Source of the DNA: Candidatus Saccharibacteria bacterium UBA6209
GTDB lineage: Bacteria; Patescibacteriota; Saccharimonadia; Saccharimonadales; Saccharimonadaceae
Direction: 5' to 3'
Assembly: GCA_002421965.1 (NCBI GenBank)
Contig: DISN01000018.1
Coordinates: 1-39,270 of the forward strand
Length of the DNA stretch: 39,270 nt
In this document: piece by piece, positions 1-8,724 of the stretch
Numbering within the stretch: position 1 is the first letter of the stretch
Layout: each line of letters begins with the position of its first letter
Made by a program: the position numbers and the translations under genes
The notes under the pieces: model-generated
The model's input: the letters and a program-made list of their open reading frames with translations, nothing else
Databases searched by the model: none
What the model was told of the DNA's origin: nothing

Positions 1-2479
1 TGCCGTTGGCTAGGCCGTCTTCGTCGAGGTCGCCGCCGTCGGTGAGGGTATAAGTGATGACCGTTTTGCCATTAACGCTTGTCAGGGTGACCTGGCTCGT
101 GATGTCTGTAAGAGTGCCAGCTGTATCTTTGTAGACACGGAGCTTGCTTAGGTCAGCCTGGGAGCCGAGGGTTAAGGTGACGGCCGTGGTGGCTCCGTTT
201 GTACAGTCTAGAGTGAAGCCGAGGCCACCGAGGATAGTCACGTCGCTAGGAGCGGTAACGGCATTAGGAGCGAGCAGGCCAGCTGACTGAATCGTACTAC
301 AGGCACCGTCGTTAGCAACCGAGAGGATAGATTCTGCTATGAGGGGTGAGGCGACGGTAGCTGGAGTGCTGCTTGGTACTAATACGCCATCAGTTACGTC
401 GTTGTTAGTAAATGGTACCGATAGGACTTGCTGGTTGTATGTAAAATTGACGGTATTATCCCCTGCTGTGAGGGTTTTGCTTTGGGAGGCAGGCGTAATG
501 TAGCCAGGGATAGCGGGAGGCGTGAAGGTCTGTGTGCTACCGGCTCGGTAATACACAGAAAGTGCCTGGTCGAGGGCGGCTTGTTCGGCGGGGGTTGGGG
601 CTCCTGAGTCAGCCGGAATTGGAACAATCGGGCCCTGGGCGACAAAGTAGTTCGCAAGTGGACTGCCATCAAGTATTCCAGTAACTGTTTGGGTAGCGCC
701 AACGGCGGCACCACTGCGATCAAGGTAGTGTAGCTGTGTGCTAGACGGGTTGATGAGGTGGCCGCCAAAGGAATCGTTGAGGCCGTTGGCATTGGCGTCC
801 TCCCCCATCCAGTCCTCCTCGTCGGCGATGCTGTCGGTGAGATTGTGTGGGTTGGCTGGGTCTTCTGTATAGAGGCGAGCGTACCAGAGTGAATCGTAGG
901 CTGCCTGGACCTCTAATGGGTCATCCGACCAAAGGCATGGTGCACCGTTTTCACACCAATCTAAATCCCGTCCATACTGGCTTTGCATAGCAAAGGCGTC
1001 ATTAGCGATACTTGTAACGCTCGCTGGGATAGTGACAGAGGTGAGCTGGTTGCGCTCAAATGCAGCACTGGCGATACTTGTAACGCTCGCTTGGATAGTG
1101 ACAGAGGTGAGTTGGTTATTAGAGAAGGCATTGCTGCCGATATTTGTAACGCTTGCTGGAATGGTGACAGAGTTTAGTCGGTTGTTGTGGAAGGCCATGT
1201 TGCCAATACTCGTCACGCCGGTAGGGATGGTGAGGCCGGTGAGTTGGTTGTTGGAGAACGCAGCGCGCCCAATACTTGTCACGCTACTTGGGATGGTCAG
1301 GCTGGTGAGTTGGTTGGAGGAGAGCGCACCGTCGCCAATACTCGTCACACTGCTCGGGATGGTGAGGCTGGTGAGTTGGTTGTTGTAGAACGCAGAGTTG
1401 CCAATACTCGTCACACTGCTTGGGATGGTGAGGCTGGTGAGTTGGTTGGAGGCGAACGCCCAGCCGCCAATACTCGTCACACTGCTTGGGATGGTGACGC
1501 TGGTGAGCTGGTTATTAGAGAACGCAGAGTTGCCAATACTCGTCACCGGCAAACCACCTATCGAATTAGGTATTGTTATATTGCGATTCACACAGGCTAC
1601 CCCACTGACCTTGATCAAGCCGAGGTCGGCGAATTTATATTTTGTGATACTGCTTGACGAAAAGTTAAAGCACTGTTCTGAGACAGTCGGGCTTTCAGTA
1701 TAAGTTGTGCCGTTGTAGGAAATAGATGTGATAGGGTTACCCGTGAGTATATCGCTTCCGAGTGTCGCAGGGTTGCCCGAGATAGTGATGCTGGTGAGCT
1801 GGTTGCCGTAGAGCGCATAGTTGCCAATACTCGTCACGCTACTTGGAATAGTGACGCTGGTGAGTTGGTTGTTGGAGAACGCCCAGCCCGCAATACTCGT
1901 CACGCTACTAGGGATAGTGACGCTGGTGAGTTTGTTGAAGCGGAATGCAGAGTCACCGATACTTGTCACGCCATTAGCGATAGTGACGCTAGTGAGTTGG
2001 TTGTTGTGGAACGCCTGGAAGCCCATACTAGTGACGCTACTAGGGATAGTAACGCTGGTGAGCAGATTGCCGAGGAACGCGTGGCTCCCGATACTCGTCA
2101 CGCCTTCGGGTATAGTGACGCTAGTCAGCGACTTGCTCGTGAATGGGCCTGGGTAGCTTCCGCCAACTGTACCAATCTTTACCACAGCCACGCCCCCAAT
2201 AGACGCTGGTATATCAACAGCTCGTGGGCAAGCTGGGTTAGCTGAGTTGTTGCCTTCGTGGTCGTAGTAGTCGGTGATGGTGCCAGTGCCAGCGTTGAAG
2301 GCAAAGCAGGAGTCGGGTGGTGTGGCGGCTTGGGCGGTTTGTGGGGATACTAGGAGGTTTTGTGCGGTGAGGACTCCACCAGCGAGGATTATGAGGCCAA
2401 GGGTAGCTAGGGCGGTGCTTCTAATGGCAGTCTTGGTCATTTGTTTGGCGAGAAATGACAGTGGTTTGGTTAGACGCAT
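1..2479 (-). CDS. BspA-type leucine-rich-repeat surface protein (3' end outside window)
   Basis: The frame is open from ATG 2479 to the window edge, giving 826 visible codons. It starts with a basic N-terminus and a hydrophobic signal segment ending near AQA|ATPP, followed by the C...ITDYY...CPRAVDIPA module. A long run of about 23-residue LRR_5/BspA repeats (LTSVTIPSSVTSIG type) covers roughly residues 110-495, broken by a spacer with paired Cys. A MucBP-like segment follows, and the visible end carries the LDEDGLANG motif of a choice-of-anchor-U-like domain. By comparison with its two paralogues only about 45 residues are missing, where a LAxTG sorting signal would be expected. A strong SD (AGGGGAG) lies 9 nt before the ATG. 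It is divergent from the sortase gene. The role, adhesion or host contact, is inferred from the BspA family. Confidence 0.9.
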   Translation of the reverse strand, partial: MRLTKPLSFLAKQMTKTAIRSTALATLGLIILAGGVLTAQNLLVSPQTAQAATPPDSCFAFNAGTGTITDYYDHEGNNSANPACPRAVDIPASIGGVAVVKIGTVGGSYPGPFTSKSLTSVTIPEGVTSIGSHAFLGNLLTSVTIPSSVTSMGFQAFHNNQLTSVTIANGVTSIGDSAFRFNKLTSVTIPSSVTSIAGWAFSNNQLTSVTIPSSVTSIGNYALYGNQLTSITISGNPATLGSDILTGNPITSISYNGTTYTESPTVSEQCFNFSSSSITKYKFADLGLIKVSGVACVNRNITIPNSIGGLPVTSIGNSAFSNNQLTSVTIPSSVTSIGGWAFASNQLTSLTIPSSVTSIGNSAFYNNQLTSLTIPSSVTSIGDGALSSNQLTSLTIPSSVTSIGRAAFSNNQLTGLTIPTGVTSIGNMAFHNNRLNSVTIPASVTNIGSNAFSNNQLTSVTIQASVTSIASAAFERNQLTSVTIPASVTSIANDAFAMQSQYGRDLDWCENGAPCLWSDDPLEVQAAYDSLWYARLYTEDPANPHNLTDSIADEEDWMGEDANANGLNDSFGGHLINPSSTQLHYLDRSGAAVGATQTVTGILDGSPLANYFVAQGPIVPIPADSGAPTPAEQAALDQALSVYYRAGSTQTFTPPAIPGYITPASQSKTLTAGDNTVNFTYNQQVLSVPFTNNDVTDGVLVPSSTPATVASPLIAESILSVANDGACSTIQSAGLLAPNAVTAPSDVTILGGLGFTLDCTNGATTAVTLTLGSQADLSKLRVYKDTAGTLTDITSQVTLTSVNGKTVITYTLTDGGDLDEDGLANG

Positions 2480-2543
2480 GGCGTTGTACTCCCCTTTGGA
2501 TGTTTGGCTCTCTACTTAGATTATGTGTTCTATCTATGATATA

Positions 2544-2621
2544 CAACTAGATTATAGCATAATCGTTAATACAAGCTCAACGCGGCTATATTTACAGTCC
2601 GAGGCAGATTAATGATAAAAT
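2544..2621. promoter_or_regulatory. Divergent promoters of LRR gene (-) and sortase (+)
   Basis: On the minus strand, TTGAGC (2580-2575) and TATAAT (2556-2551) are 18 bp apart and drive the LRR gene with a leader of about 65 nt. On the plus strand, TAAAAT (2616-2621) ends 6 nt before the sortase ATG at 2628, with a weak TTTACA at 2591-2596. The sortase message is therefore probably leaderless. Confidence 0.6.
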
Positions 2622-2627
2622 AAAGAC

Positions 2628-3212
2628 ATGCGCCTGAAACCATCTAAGCTGCCAACCATTCCCACTATCGCCTCCCTGCTACTGCTAATAGCCGGCGCAT
2701 ACTTGCTAATTACATCGCTTAGTCCGACTCTAATATCAACTACCATAAATCCCGACGACAATTCAACCACTAAGCTGCTCAAGGCTGATAGGCCGATTGA
2801 TGAAAATCGTCTATACATACCAAAAATTGATATCAACCTGCCCTATACAGCTGGCGACGAGACAGTCATGGAGAAAGGCGCCTGGTGGCGACAACCTGAT
2901 AACGGCAACCCAGCCGATGGCGGCAACTTTGTCCTGTCTGCACACAGATTTATTATGGGCCTAACACCCCAGCAGACGCTGCGTAAATCTCCATTTTATA
3001 ATATTGACAGGCTCAAAACCGGTGATGAGCTGGTCGTTGACTATGACGGAAAGCGTTACACTTATGAGATTAGCAAGATATTTTCAGTTACACCCGACGC
3101 TATCGAGATCGAGAACCGCACCAACGAACCACAGCTCACCCTCTACTCATGCACCCTCGGTGGTTCAGCCGATGGTCGCGAGGTTATTGTAGCTAAACCA
3201 ATATCACAATAG
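2628..3212 (+). CDS. Sortase (transpeptidase, LAxTG-type substrates likely)
   Basis: A 194-residue sortase. One N-terminal membrane anchor (about residues 11-31) precedes the beta-barrel domain. The catalytic triad is visible: His106 in SAHR, Cys175 in LYSCTLGG and Arg184 in DGREVIVAKP. Sortases cut a C-terminal sorting signal and attach the protein to cell-wall precursor on the outer membrane face. The two neighbouring LRR proteins end with LAATG and LANTG plus a hydrophobic stretch and basic tail, so they are the obvious substrates. LAxTG is the motif known for class E sortases. The class of this enzyme is an inference from that, not from its own sequence. No SD is present; a -10 hexamer lies 6 nt before the ATG, which supports this start. 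Confidence 0.92.
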   Translation: MRLKPSKLPTIPTIASLLLLIAGAYLLITSLSPTLISTTINPDDNSTTKLLKADRPIDENRLYIPKIDINLPYTAGDETVMEKGAWWRQPDNGNPADGGNFVLSAHRFIMGLTPQQTLRKSPFYNIDRLKTGDELVVDYDGKRYTYEISKIFSVTPDAIEIENRTNEPQLTLYSCTLGGSADGREVIVAKPISQ

Positions 3213-3213
3213 C

Positions 3214-3239
3214 CTGGGACAGCCTGAGCTAATTCCCAG
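3214..3239 (+). terminator. Weak hairpin after sortase gene
   Basis: CTGGGA (3214-3219) pairs with TCCCAG (3234-3239) just after the sortase stop codon. There is no T-tract, so it is only a possible terminator or mRNA end-stabilising structure. Confidence 0.3.
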
Positions 3240-3277
3240 TGCAATTGACATCTCGCATATCGTCAACGATCGACACC

Positions 3278-3306
3278 TTGACACCCCCAGCCATAACCAC
3301 TATAAA
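3278..3306 (+). promoter_or_regulatory. Consensus-like promoter for LRR gene 3442
   Basis: TTGACA (3278-3283), a 17-bp spacer and TATAAA (3301-3306) form a near-perfect primary-sigma promoter. Transcription would start near 3313 and leave a leader of about 130 nt before the ATG at 3442. A second -10-like TAAAAT occurs at 3387-3392. Confidence 0.65.
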
Positions 3307-3441
3307 TAAGAGTAGTTGTTTTGCGCAAGCAAAAGAATAGTCGTCTGCTGACAAGTAACGCCACAGCCTACAATACGTAATGATAGTAAAATAAGAGTTA
3401 GTACATGGGTAAACTAAGGTTAAAGGGAGTACGCACACATT

Positions 3442-5982
3442 ATGCACATAACACAAACACTGTCATTTGTCGCTAAGCATATGACTACATCAATTGCCCG
3501 GAAGGCTAGTTTGATTTCACTCGGCTTTATAGTCCTGGCCGCTGGAGTCGTGGCTGGACAGAATCTCTTATCTACCCCAGACTCTGCTCAGGCGGCCACA
3601 CCACCCGACTCCTGCTTTGCCTTCGATGCCGGCACTGGTACCATCACCGACTACTACAACAACGAGGCTAATAACGCTGCCAACCCCGCCTGCCCACGAG
3701 CTGTTGATATACCAGCGACGATTGGAGGGGTGAGTGTTGTGAGCATTGGCAATTATGCGTTCCACAACAACCAGCTCACCAGCGTCACTATACCGAGTGG
3801 CGTCACGAGTATAGGTAGCTATGCGTTCTCGTACAACCAACTCACCAGCGTCACTATCCCAAGTAGTGTGACGAGTATTGGCAACTTTGCGTTCTCGTAC
3901 AACCAACTCACCAGCGTCACTATCCCAAGTAGTGTGACGAAGATTAGCGACTGGGCGTTCTCTAGCAACCAACTCACCACCGTCACCATACCGAGTGGCG
4001 TCACGAGTATTGGCAGTTCCGCGTTCGACGGCAACCAACTCACCAGCGTCACTATCCCAGAAGGGGTGACGAGTATTGGCAGTTCTGCCTTTCAGTACAA
4101 CCGGCTCACCAGCGTCACCATACCAAGTAGCGTAACTAGTATTCTGCATTCCGCTTTCCAGTCCAACCGGCTCACCAGCGTCACGATTCCCAGTAGCGTC
4201 ACGAGTATTGGCACAGATGCGTTCTTGTCAAACCAACTCACCACCGTCACCATCCCAAACCCAGCCGCCAGCATGCAGCACTCAAGTTTCGACAACAACC
4301 CCATCTCCTCAATGACGATTGGCTCCACTACCTATACCGAACAGTCTCCTACGACCGACTCAGTCTGTTTCGCACGCACTGGCTCAACGGTCACAGACTA
4401 CTACCAGGCAAGTCCGATTGTGGCTCGAGACAGTGGTGTTCTTTGTGGGCGTGATGTTGTTATTCCGGTAGATATTACGAGTATTGGCAACTACGCGTTC
4501 TCTTACAACCAGCTCACTACCGTCACGATTCCGAGTGGCGTGACGAGTATTGGCAATTCTGCCTTTCGGGACAACCAACTCACCACCGTCACTATCCCAG
4601 AGGGGGTGACGAGTATTGGCTACAGTGCGTTCTCCGACAACCAACTCACCAGCGTCACTATTCCCAGTAGTGTGACGAGTATTAGAAATTTTACCTTCTA
4701 TGGCAACCAACTCACTACCGTCACGATTCCGAGTGGCGTCACGAGTATTGGCGCAGATGCGTTCTCCTACAACCAACTCACTTCCGTCACCATCCCAAGT
4801 AGCGTGACGAGTATCGACCCCATGGCTTTTGCTATCCAAAACCCCTGGGGTCGCGACCTAGACTGGTGCGACAACGGCGCGCCATGCATCTGGTCCGACG
4901 ATCCCGCCGAAGTCCAACGTGCCTACGACAGCATCTGGTACGTCAAGCTCTATACCGCCGATCCAAGTAATCCACACAATATCCAAGATGGAGTTATGAG
5001 CGAAGAGTGGTGGGGTAAAGACGCCAACGCCAACGGTACTACTCGCGACTCCCTCGGCGGCCATCTCGTCAACCCATCGAGCACCGATCTACGATCCCTC
5101 GATCGAAGCGGCTCAGCCATCAGCACTTCTCAGACGATCACTGGCATGCTCAACGGCAGCCCGTTAAACAACTATCTTGCCTCCCAAGGACCTGTCTTGC
5201 CAGAGATTGCCGACCTATCAAATCCCACCCCCTCTGAACAAGCCGCCCTCGACCAAGCGTTCTCCGCCTACCACCGAGCCGGCAGTACACAAACCTTCAC
5301 CCCTCAGGCTATCTCAGGCTACATCACACCAGCACCGCAAGCTAAGACTTTGGTGGCTGGAGACAATACGCTGGAATTTATATACAAGCGGCCAGTCCTC
5401 TCAGTGCCATTTGTGAGCAATGACGTCACCGATGGCGTACTTGTGCCAAGTACTACTCCCGGTAGCGTTGCCTCACCGCTGCTGAGCGAATCAAAGCTCT
5501 CTATTGCCAACGACAATACCTGTAGCACTATCCAGTCTGCCGAACTATTAGCTCCAGGCAGCGTTACGGCTCCTCAGGACATCACAATCCTCGGTGGCCT
5601 CGGCTTCACTCTAGACTGTACAAACGGAGCCACCACGGCCGTCACCTTAACCCTCGGCTCCCAGACCGACCTAAGTAAGCTCCGTGTCTACAAAGATACA
5701 GCTGGCGCTCTTACAGACATCACGAGCCATATGACGTTTACTACTAACAACGGCAAAACCGTCCTCACCTACAACCTGACTGATGGTGGTGCCCTCGATG
5801 AAGACGGTGCAGCCAACGGCATAATCGTTGATCCAATCTACATTGGGACTTTGTCTGATGCGGGGGAGATGTTAGCGGCAACAGGAAGTAATCTATGGTT
5901 ATTAGCTGGCGGTGGCGTATTGGCGCTACTAGCTGGAGCGGCAGGACTGGGGCGCATAACTATCGACCACAAAAAAAGATAG
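3442..5982 (+). CDS. BspA-type LRR surface protein with LAATG sorting signal
   Basis: An 846-residue secreted, wall-anchored protein. It has a signal peptide (hydrophobic about residues 24-40, cleavage near SAQA|A). LRR_5/BspA repeats cover about residues 101-273 and 344-463, separated by a Cys-containing linker. A tryptophan-rich stretch, a MucBP-like segment (GYITPAPQAKTL, about 627-649) and a choice-of-anchor-U-like motif (LDEDGAANGIIVDP, about 785-798) follow. The C-terminus is LAATG at 811-815, then a hydrophobic helix and the basic end HKKR, a complete sorting signal. The start aligns with those of both paralogues; an AAGGGAG SD lies 12 nt upstream. The likely job is adhesion or host-cell contact, inferred from family and domain order. 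Confidence 0.93.
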   Translation: MHITQTLSFVAKHMTTSIARKASLISLGFIVLAAGVVAGQNLLSTPDSAQAATPPDSCFAFDAGTGTITDYYNNEANNAANPACPRAVDIPATIGGVSVVSIGNYAFHNNQLTSVTIPSGVTSIGSYAFSYNQLTSVTIPSSVTSIGNFAFSYNQLTSVTIPSSVTKISDWAFSSNQLTTVTIPSGVTSIGSSAFDGNQLTSVTIPEGVTSIGSSAFQYNRLTSVTIPSSVTSILHSAFQSNRLTSVTIPSSVTSIGTDAFLSNQLTTVTIPNPAASMQHSSFDNNPISSMTIGSTTYTEQSPTTDSVCFARTGSTVTDYYQASPIVARDSGVLCGRDVVIPVDITSIGNYAFSYNQLTTVTIPSGVTSIGNSAFRDNQLTTVTIPEGVTSIGYSAFSDNQLTSVTIPSSVTSIRNFTFYGNQLTTVTIPSGVTSIGADAFSYNQLTSVTIPSSVTSIDPMAFAIQNPWGRDLDWCDNGAPCIWSDDPAEVQRAYDSIWYVKLYTADPSNPHNIQDGVMSEEWWGKDANANGTTRDSLGGHLVNPSSTDLRSLDRSGSAISTSQTITGMLNGSPLNNYLASQGPVLPEIADLSNPTPSEQAALDQAFSAYHRAGSTQTFTPQAISGYITPAPQAKTLVAGDNTLEFIYKRPVLSVPFVSNDVTDGVLVPSTTPGSVASPLLSESKLSIANDNTCSTIQSAELLAPGSVTAPQDITILGGLGFTLDCTNGATTAVTLTLGSQTDLSKLRVYKDTAGALTDITSHMTFTTNNGKTVLTYNLTDGGALDEDGAANGIIVDPIYIGTLSDAGEMLAATGSNLWLLAGGGVLALLAGAAGLGRITIDHKKR
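3742..4830 (+). repeat. Tandem ~69-bp LRR-coding repeats
   Basis: About 16 imperfect 69-bp units encode 23-residue BspA repeats, in two blocks (about 3742-4260 and 4471-4830). Units share long stretches such as AACCAACTCACCAGCGTCAC, so slippage and recombination within and between the three LRR genes are likely. Matching arrays occur at about 1000-2140 (minus strand) and 6465-6770. Confidence 0.9.
5146..5259 (+). repeat. 114-bp segment identical to 7491-7604
   Basis: This part of the spacer before the MucBP-like segment is identical, base for base, to 7491-7604 in the next gene. The flanking coding sequence has many silent differences. The contrast points to recent gene conversion between the paralogues. 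Confidence 0.85.
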
Positions 5983-6001
5983 GGCCATAGGAGAGAGTAA
6001 A

Positions 6002-6067
6002 ATGGCGTACGCGATCATTTGGCAGGAAGCAAGCGACGAGACAAAACAGTACATAAAATCGACCTAA
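6002..6067 (+). CDS. Possible 21-residue small ORF between LRR genes
   Basis: ATG at 6002 follows an AGGAGAG SD with a 6-nt gap. It encodes MAYAIIWQEASDETKQYIKS plus Thr and stops at 6065-6067, where the stop runs into the SD (AAAGGAG) of the next LRR gene. It could be a leader peptide that couples translation to that gene, or a remnant. I recognise no family. The good SD is the only support. Confidence 0.35.
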   Translation: MAYAIIWQEASDETKQYIKST

Positions 6068-6080
6068 AGGAGAAAATAAT

Positions 6081-8345
6081 ATGCGCATACATCAACCGCT
6101 CACAGCAGCAGTAAGGCAACTGGCAAAAAGCCACGTCGAGAGAGCAGCTGTGGCGACGATTGGACTCATAGTCCTGGCTGGTGGCGTATTAGCTGGACAG
6201 AACCTCCTCACTACTCCAGACATTGCGAGTGCCGCTACTCCTCCCGACTCATGTTTTGCTTTTAATGCCGGCACTGGTACCATTACCGACTACTACAACA
6301 ACGAAGCCAACAACCCTGCTAACCCAGCCTGCCCACGAGCTGTTGATATACCAGCGACGATTGGAGGGGTGAGTGTTGTGAAGATTGGTACGGTTGGCGG
6401 AGGCTACCCAGGCCCATTCACGAGCAAGTCGCTCACTAGTGTCGCTATACCAGAGGGAGTGACGAGTATTGGCGACTATGCGTTCTACAACAACCAACTC
6501 ACCAGCGTCACTATTCCCAGTAGTGTGACGAGTATTGGCAACTCTGCGTTCTACAGGAACCAACTCACCAGCGTCACTATCCCAGAGGGGGTGACGAGTA
6601 TTGGCAATTCTGCCTTTCGGGACAACCAACTCACCAGCGTCACCATCCCAAGCAGCGTGACGAGTATCGGTGCGGACGCATTCTACAACAACCAGCTCAC
6701 CACCGTCACGATTCCGGGTGGCGTAACGAGTATCGGTGCGGACGCGTTCGGGTATAATCAACTTACTTCCGCCGTTCTCCTTGGCAGTCCAGTGAGTATT
6801 GGAGACGGGGTCTTCGAAGATAACCGTTATCTTACATCCATCACTTACAGTGGCACGACCTATGACGACACTATGCCAACGCCTGAGCAGTGCTTTGAGT
6901 TCTCGAGCGGTGTTGCCAATGGCTACAAGTTTGCCGACTTGAACGCGATCAAGAATAACGGCGTTAGTTGCCTAAACTGGGATATAGCCATACCCGACAC
7001 TATTAATGGTGAACCGGTTACGAGCATAGGACCGTTTGCTTTTCGCGATAGCTTTTTCTCATCAATCACGCTGCCGTCTGGGCTGATAAGTATTGATAGG
7101 TTGGCATTTGCCAATAACCGAATCACGAGCGTCACGCTCCCCGCTAGTGTGACAAGCGTAGACCCTACGGCCTTCTTTATGCAAAACCCTTGGGGCGGCT
7201 ATATCGAGTATGACGAACCTGGAATTCCATACCTATACTCAAGTGATTTGAGTATAGTCCAGCAAGTTTATGATAACTTTTGGTATGTACGAATCACCAC
7301 AGAGGATCCACTCAACCTAAATAATATTCAGAGTAGCATAGCTGGTGAGCACGAGTATCTTGGCAACGACCACAATAATAATGGTACTGATGATTCTTAC
7401 GGTGGCCACCTCATCAACCCATCGAGCACCGACCTACGCTACCTGGATCGAAGTGGCACAGCCATCGGTACTTCTCAGACGATCACTGGAATGCTCAACG
7501 GCAGCCCGTTAAACAACTATCTTGCCTCCCAAGGACCTGTCTTGCCAGAGATTGCCGACCTATCAAATCCCACCCCCTCTGAACAAGCCGCCCTCGACCA
7601 AGCGCTCTCCGCCTACTACCGAGCCGGCAGTACACAAACCTTCACCCCCCAGGCTATCTCCGGCTACATCACACCAGCACCGCAAACTAAGACTTTGGTG
7701 GCTGGAGATAACACGCTAGAATTTATATACAAACCCGCTATCAAAGAAGTCTCTTTCGAAGCTAGTAAAGTAGTTGATGCTGAAAAAGTGCTGTCAACCC
7801 CGCCTAGCACCATCCCTAGTCCAGTCATCAGCCAGTCTAAGCTAGCTATCGCTCAGTCTAACGACAGTCAAACCTGCTCACATCTTACTTCAGCCAGCCT
7901 ACTATCACCTGACGACGTCGAACCCAACCCCGAGACTACCAATACTACTATCCTCGGCGGGATAGAGTTTAGTATTGCCTGTGAGAATGCTGGAGAAACA
8001 AGGGTTGACTATACCCTCGGCGGCGACATACTAGACACTTCTAAACTACGAGTCTACAAATACAACACCTCCACCGAGGAGCTGTCTAACATCACTTCTC
8101 GGGTGAGTGTATCGACTACAGACGACAAGACTACTATTAGTTACAGCCTAATCGATGGCGGCGAGCTAGACGAGGATGGTGTGGCTAATGGTATTATCGT
8201 CGACCCGATAGTCATTGGCTACGAAGGTGATGTGCATACGGAGATACTAGCAAATACCGGAGTCAGCATGCCACGTATATTAAGCACGGTCGCAGTATTG
8301 ATGACGCTAGGAGTCGGGATTATCAGAGTAAGTAGGACGCGTTAG
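6081..8345 (+). CDS. BspA-type LRR surface protein with LANTG sorting signal
   Basis: A 754-residue paralogue of the protein at 3442. Signal peptide, then the C...ITDYY...CPRAVDIPA module, LRR repeats at about 129-230 and a shorter block at about 313-360, a MucBP-like segment near 527-550, the LDEDGVANGIIVDP motif near 698-711, and LANTG at 723-727 followed by a hydrophobic helix ending in RVSRTR. It is collinear with its upstream neighbour and probably cotranscribed, with SD AAAGGAG 8 nt before the ATG. The part around residues 380-440 differs strongly from the paralogue, whereas the next 114 bp of DNA are identical, so the gene is a mosaic. Sortase substrate by inference. Confidence 0.93.
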   Translation: MRIHQPLTAAVRQLAKSHVERAAVATIGLIVLAGGVLAGQNLLTTPDIASAATPPDSCFAFNAGTGTITDYYNNEANNPANPACPRAVDIPATIGGVSVVKIGTVGGGYPGPFTSKSLTSVAIPEGVTSIGDYAFYNNQLTSVTIPSSVTSIGNSAFYRNQLTSVTIPEGVTSIGNSAFRDNQLTSVTIPSSVTSIGADAFYNNQLTTVTIPGGVTSIGADAFGYNQLTSAVLLGSPVSIGDGVFEDNRYLTSITYSGTTYDDTMPTPEQCFEFSSGVANGYKFADLNAIKNNGVSCLNWDIAIPDTINGEPVTSIGPFAFRDSFFSSITLPSGLISIDRLAFANNRITSVTLPASVTSVDPTAFFMQNPWGGYIEYDEPGIPYLYSSDLSIVQQVYDNFWYVRITTEDPLNLNNIQSSIAGEHEYLGNDHNNNGTDDSYGGHLINPSSTDLRYLDRSGTAIGTSQTITGMLNGSPLNNYLASQGPVLPEIADLSNPTPSEQAALDQALSAYYRAGSTQTFTPQAISGYITPAPQTKTLVAGDNTLEFIYKPAIKEVSFEASKVVDAEKVLSTPPSTIPSPVISQSKLAIAQSNDSQTCSHLTSASLLSPDDVEPNPETTNTTILGGIEFSIACENAGETRVDYTLGGDILDTSKLRVYKYNTSTEELSNITSRVSVSTTDDKTTISYSLIDGGELDEDGVANGIIVDPIVIGYEGDVHTEILANTGVSMPRILSTVAVLMTLGVGIIRVSRTR
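7491..7604 (+). repeat. 114-bp segment identical to 5146-5259
   Basis: Second copy of the identical tract shared by the two complete LRR genes. Confidence 0.85.
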
Positions 8346-8369
8346 TAAGTAAGATTTTGGGAAACAAAA

Positions 8370-8396
8370 AACCGCCCCACGTAGAGCGGGGCGGTT
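8370..8396 (-). terminator. rpsO terminator (may also stop the LRR operon)
   Basis: AACCGCCCC (8370-8378) pairs with GGGGCGGTT (8388-8396). Read on the minus strand the stem is followed by a run of T (plus strand AAAAAA at 8366-8371). This is a clear intrinsic terminator for rpsO, with partial use for the convergent LRR transcript. Confidence 0.85.
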
Positions 8397-8417
8397 GATC
8401 AAACCATTCCGGCGCGT

Positions 8418-8684
8418 TTATTTACGCAGACCCAGAGCGGCCACGACTTTCTTGTAACTCTCAAAGTCGGTTCGCTCAAGGTACTTAAGTAGACGCTTGC
8501 GCTTGCCTACCATCTGTACCAAGCCGCGACGAGCCATAAAGTCATGTTTGTTGACCTTAAGATGCTCTGTAACCTCTTTGATACGAGCCGTCAAAACCGA
8601 CACCTGAGCCTGTGGGCTACCAACGTCGTTTTTGCTGACCTGAGTCAAAGCAATCGCTTTGTGCTTGTTGTCTTTGCTTATCAT
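8418..8684 (-). CDS. rpsO: 30S ribosomal protein S15
   Basis: 88 residues, the usual S15 length. Typical features are the GSPQAQVSVLTARIKEVTEHLK helix region (shown here as GSPQAQVSVLTARI), then HDFMARRGL and KRKRLLKYLE. S15 binds 16S rRNA early in 30S assembly. A TATAAT lies 9 nt before the ATG and no SD is visible, so the message has a very short leader at most. It ends at a strong terminator. rpsO and truB are neighbours in many bacteria; here a prepilin gene is inserted between them. Confidence 0.97.
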   Translation of the reverse strand: MISKDNKHKAIALTQVSKNDVGSPQAQVSVLTARIKEVTEHLKVNKHDFMARRGLVQMVGKRKRLLKYLERTDFESYKKVVAALGLRK

Positions 8685-8724
8685 AGCTATGCGATTATAC
8701 CAAAAAACAGCCGCTCAATCAATA

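Noticed and set aside
983..1703. Several long plus-strand ORFs with repeated NTRH / PILVTLLGMV words
   Set aside because: They are other-frame readings of the minus-strand LRR repeats; periodicity comes from the 69-bp units. The same holds for minus-strand ORFs at 3568-4839 and 6249-6761.
3742..4830. Regular repeats considered as a CRISPR array
   Set aside because: The units are contiguous 69-bp coding repeats without unique spacers and keep an open frame.
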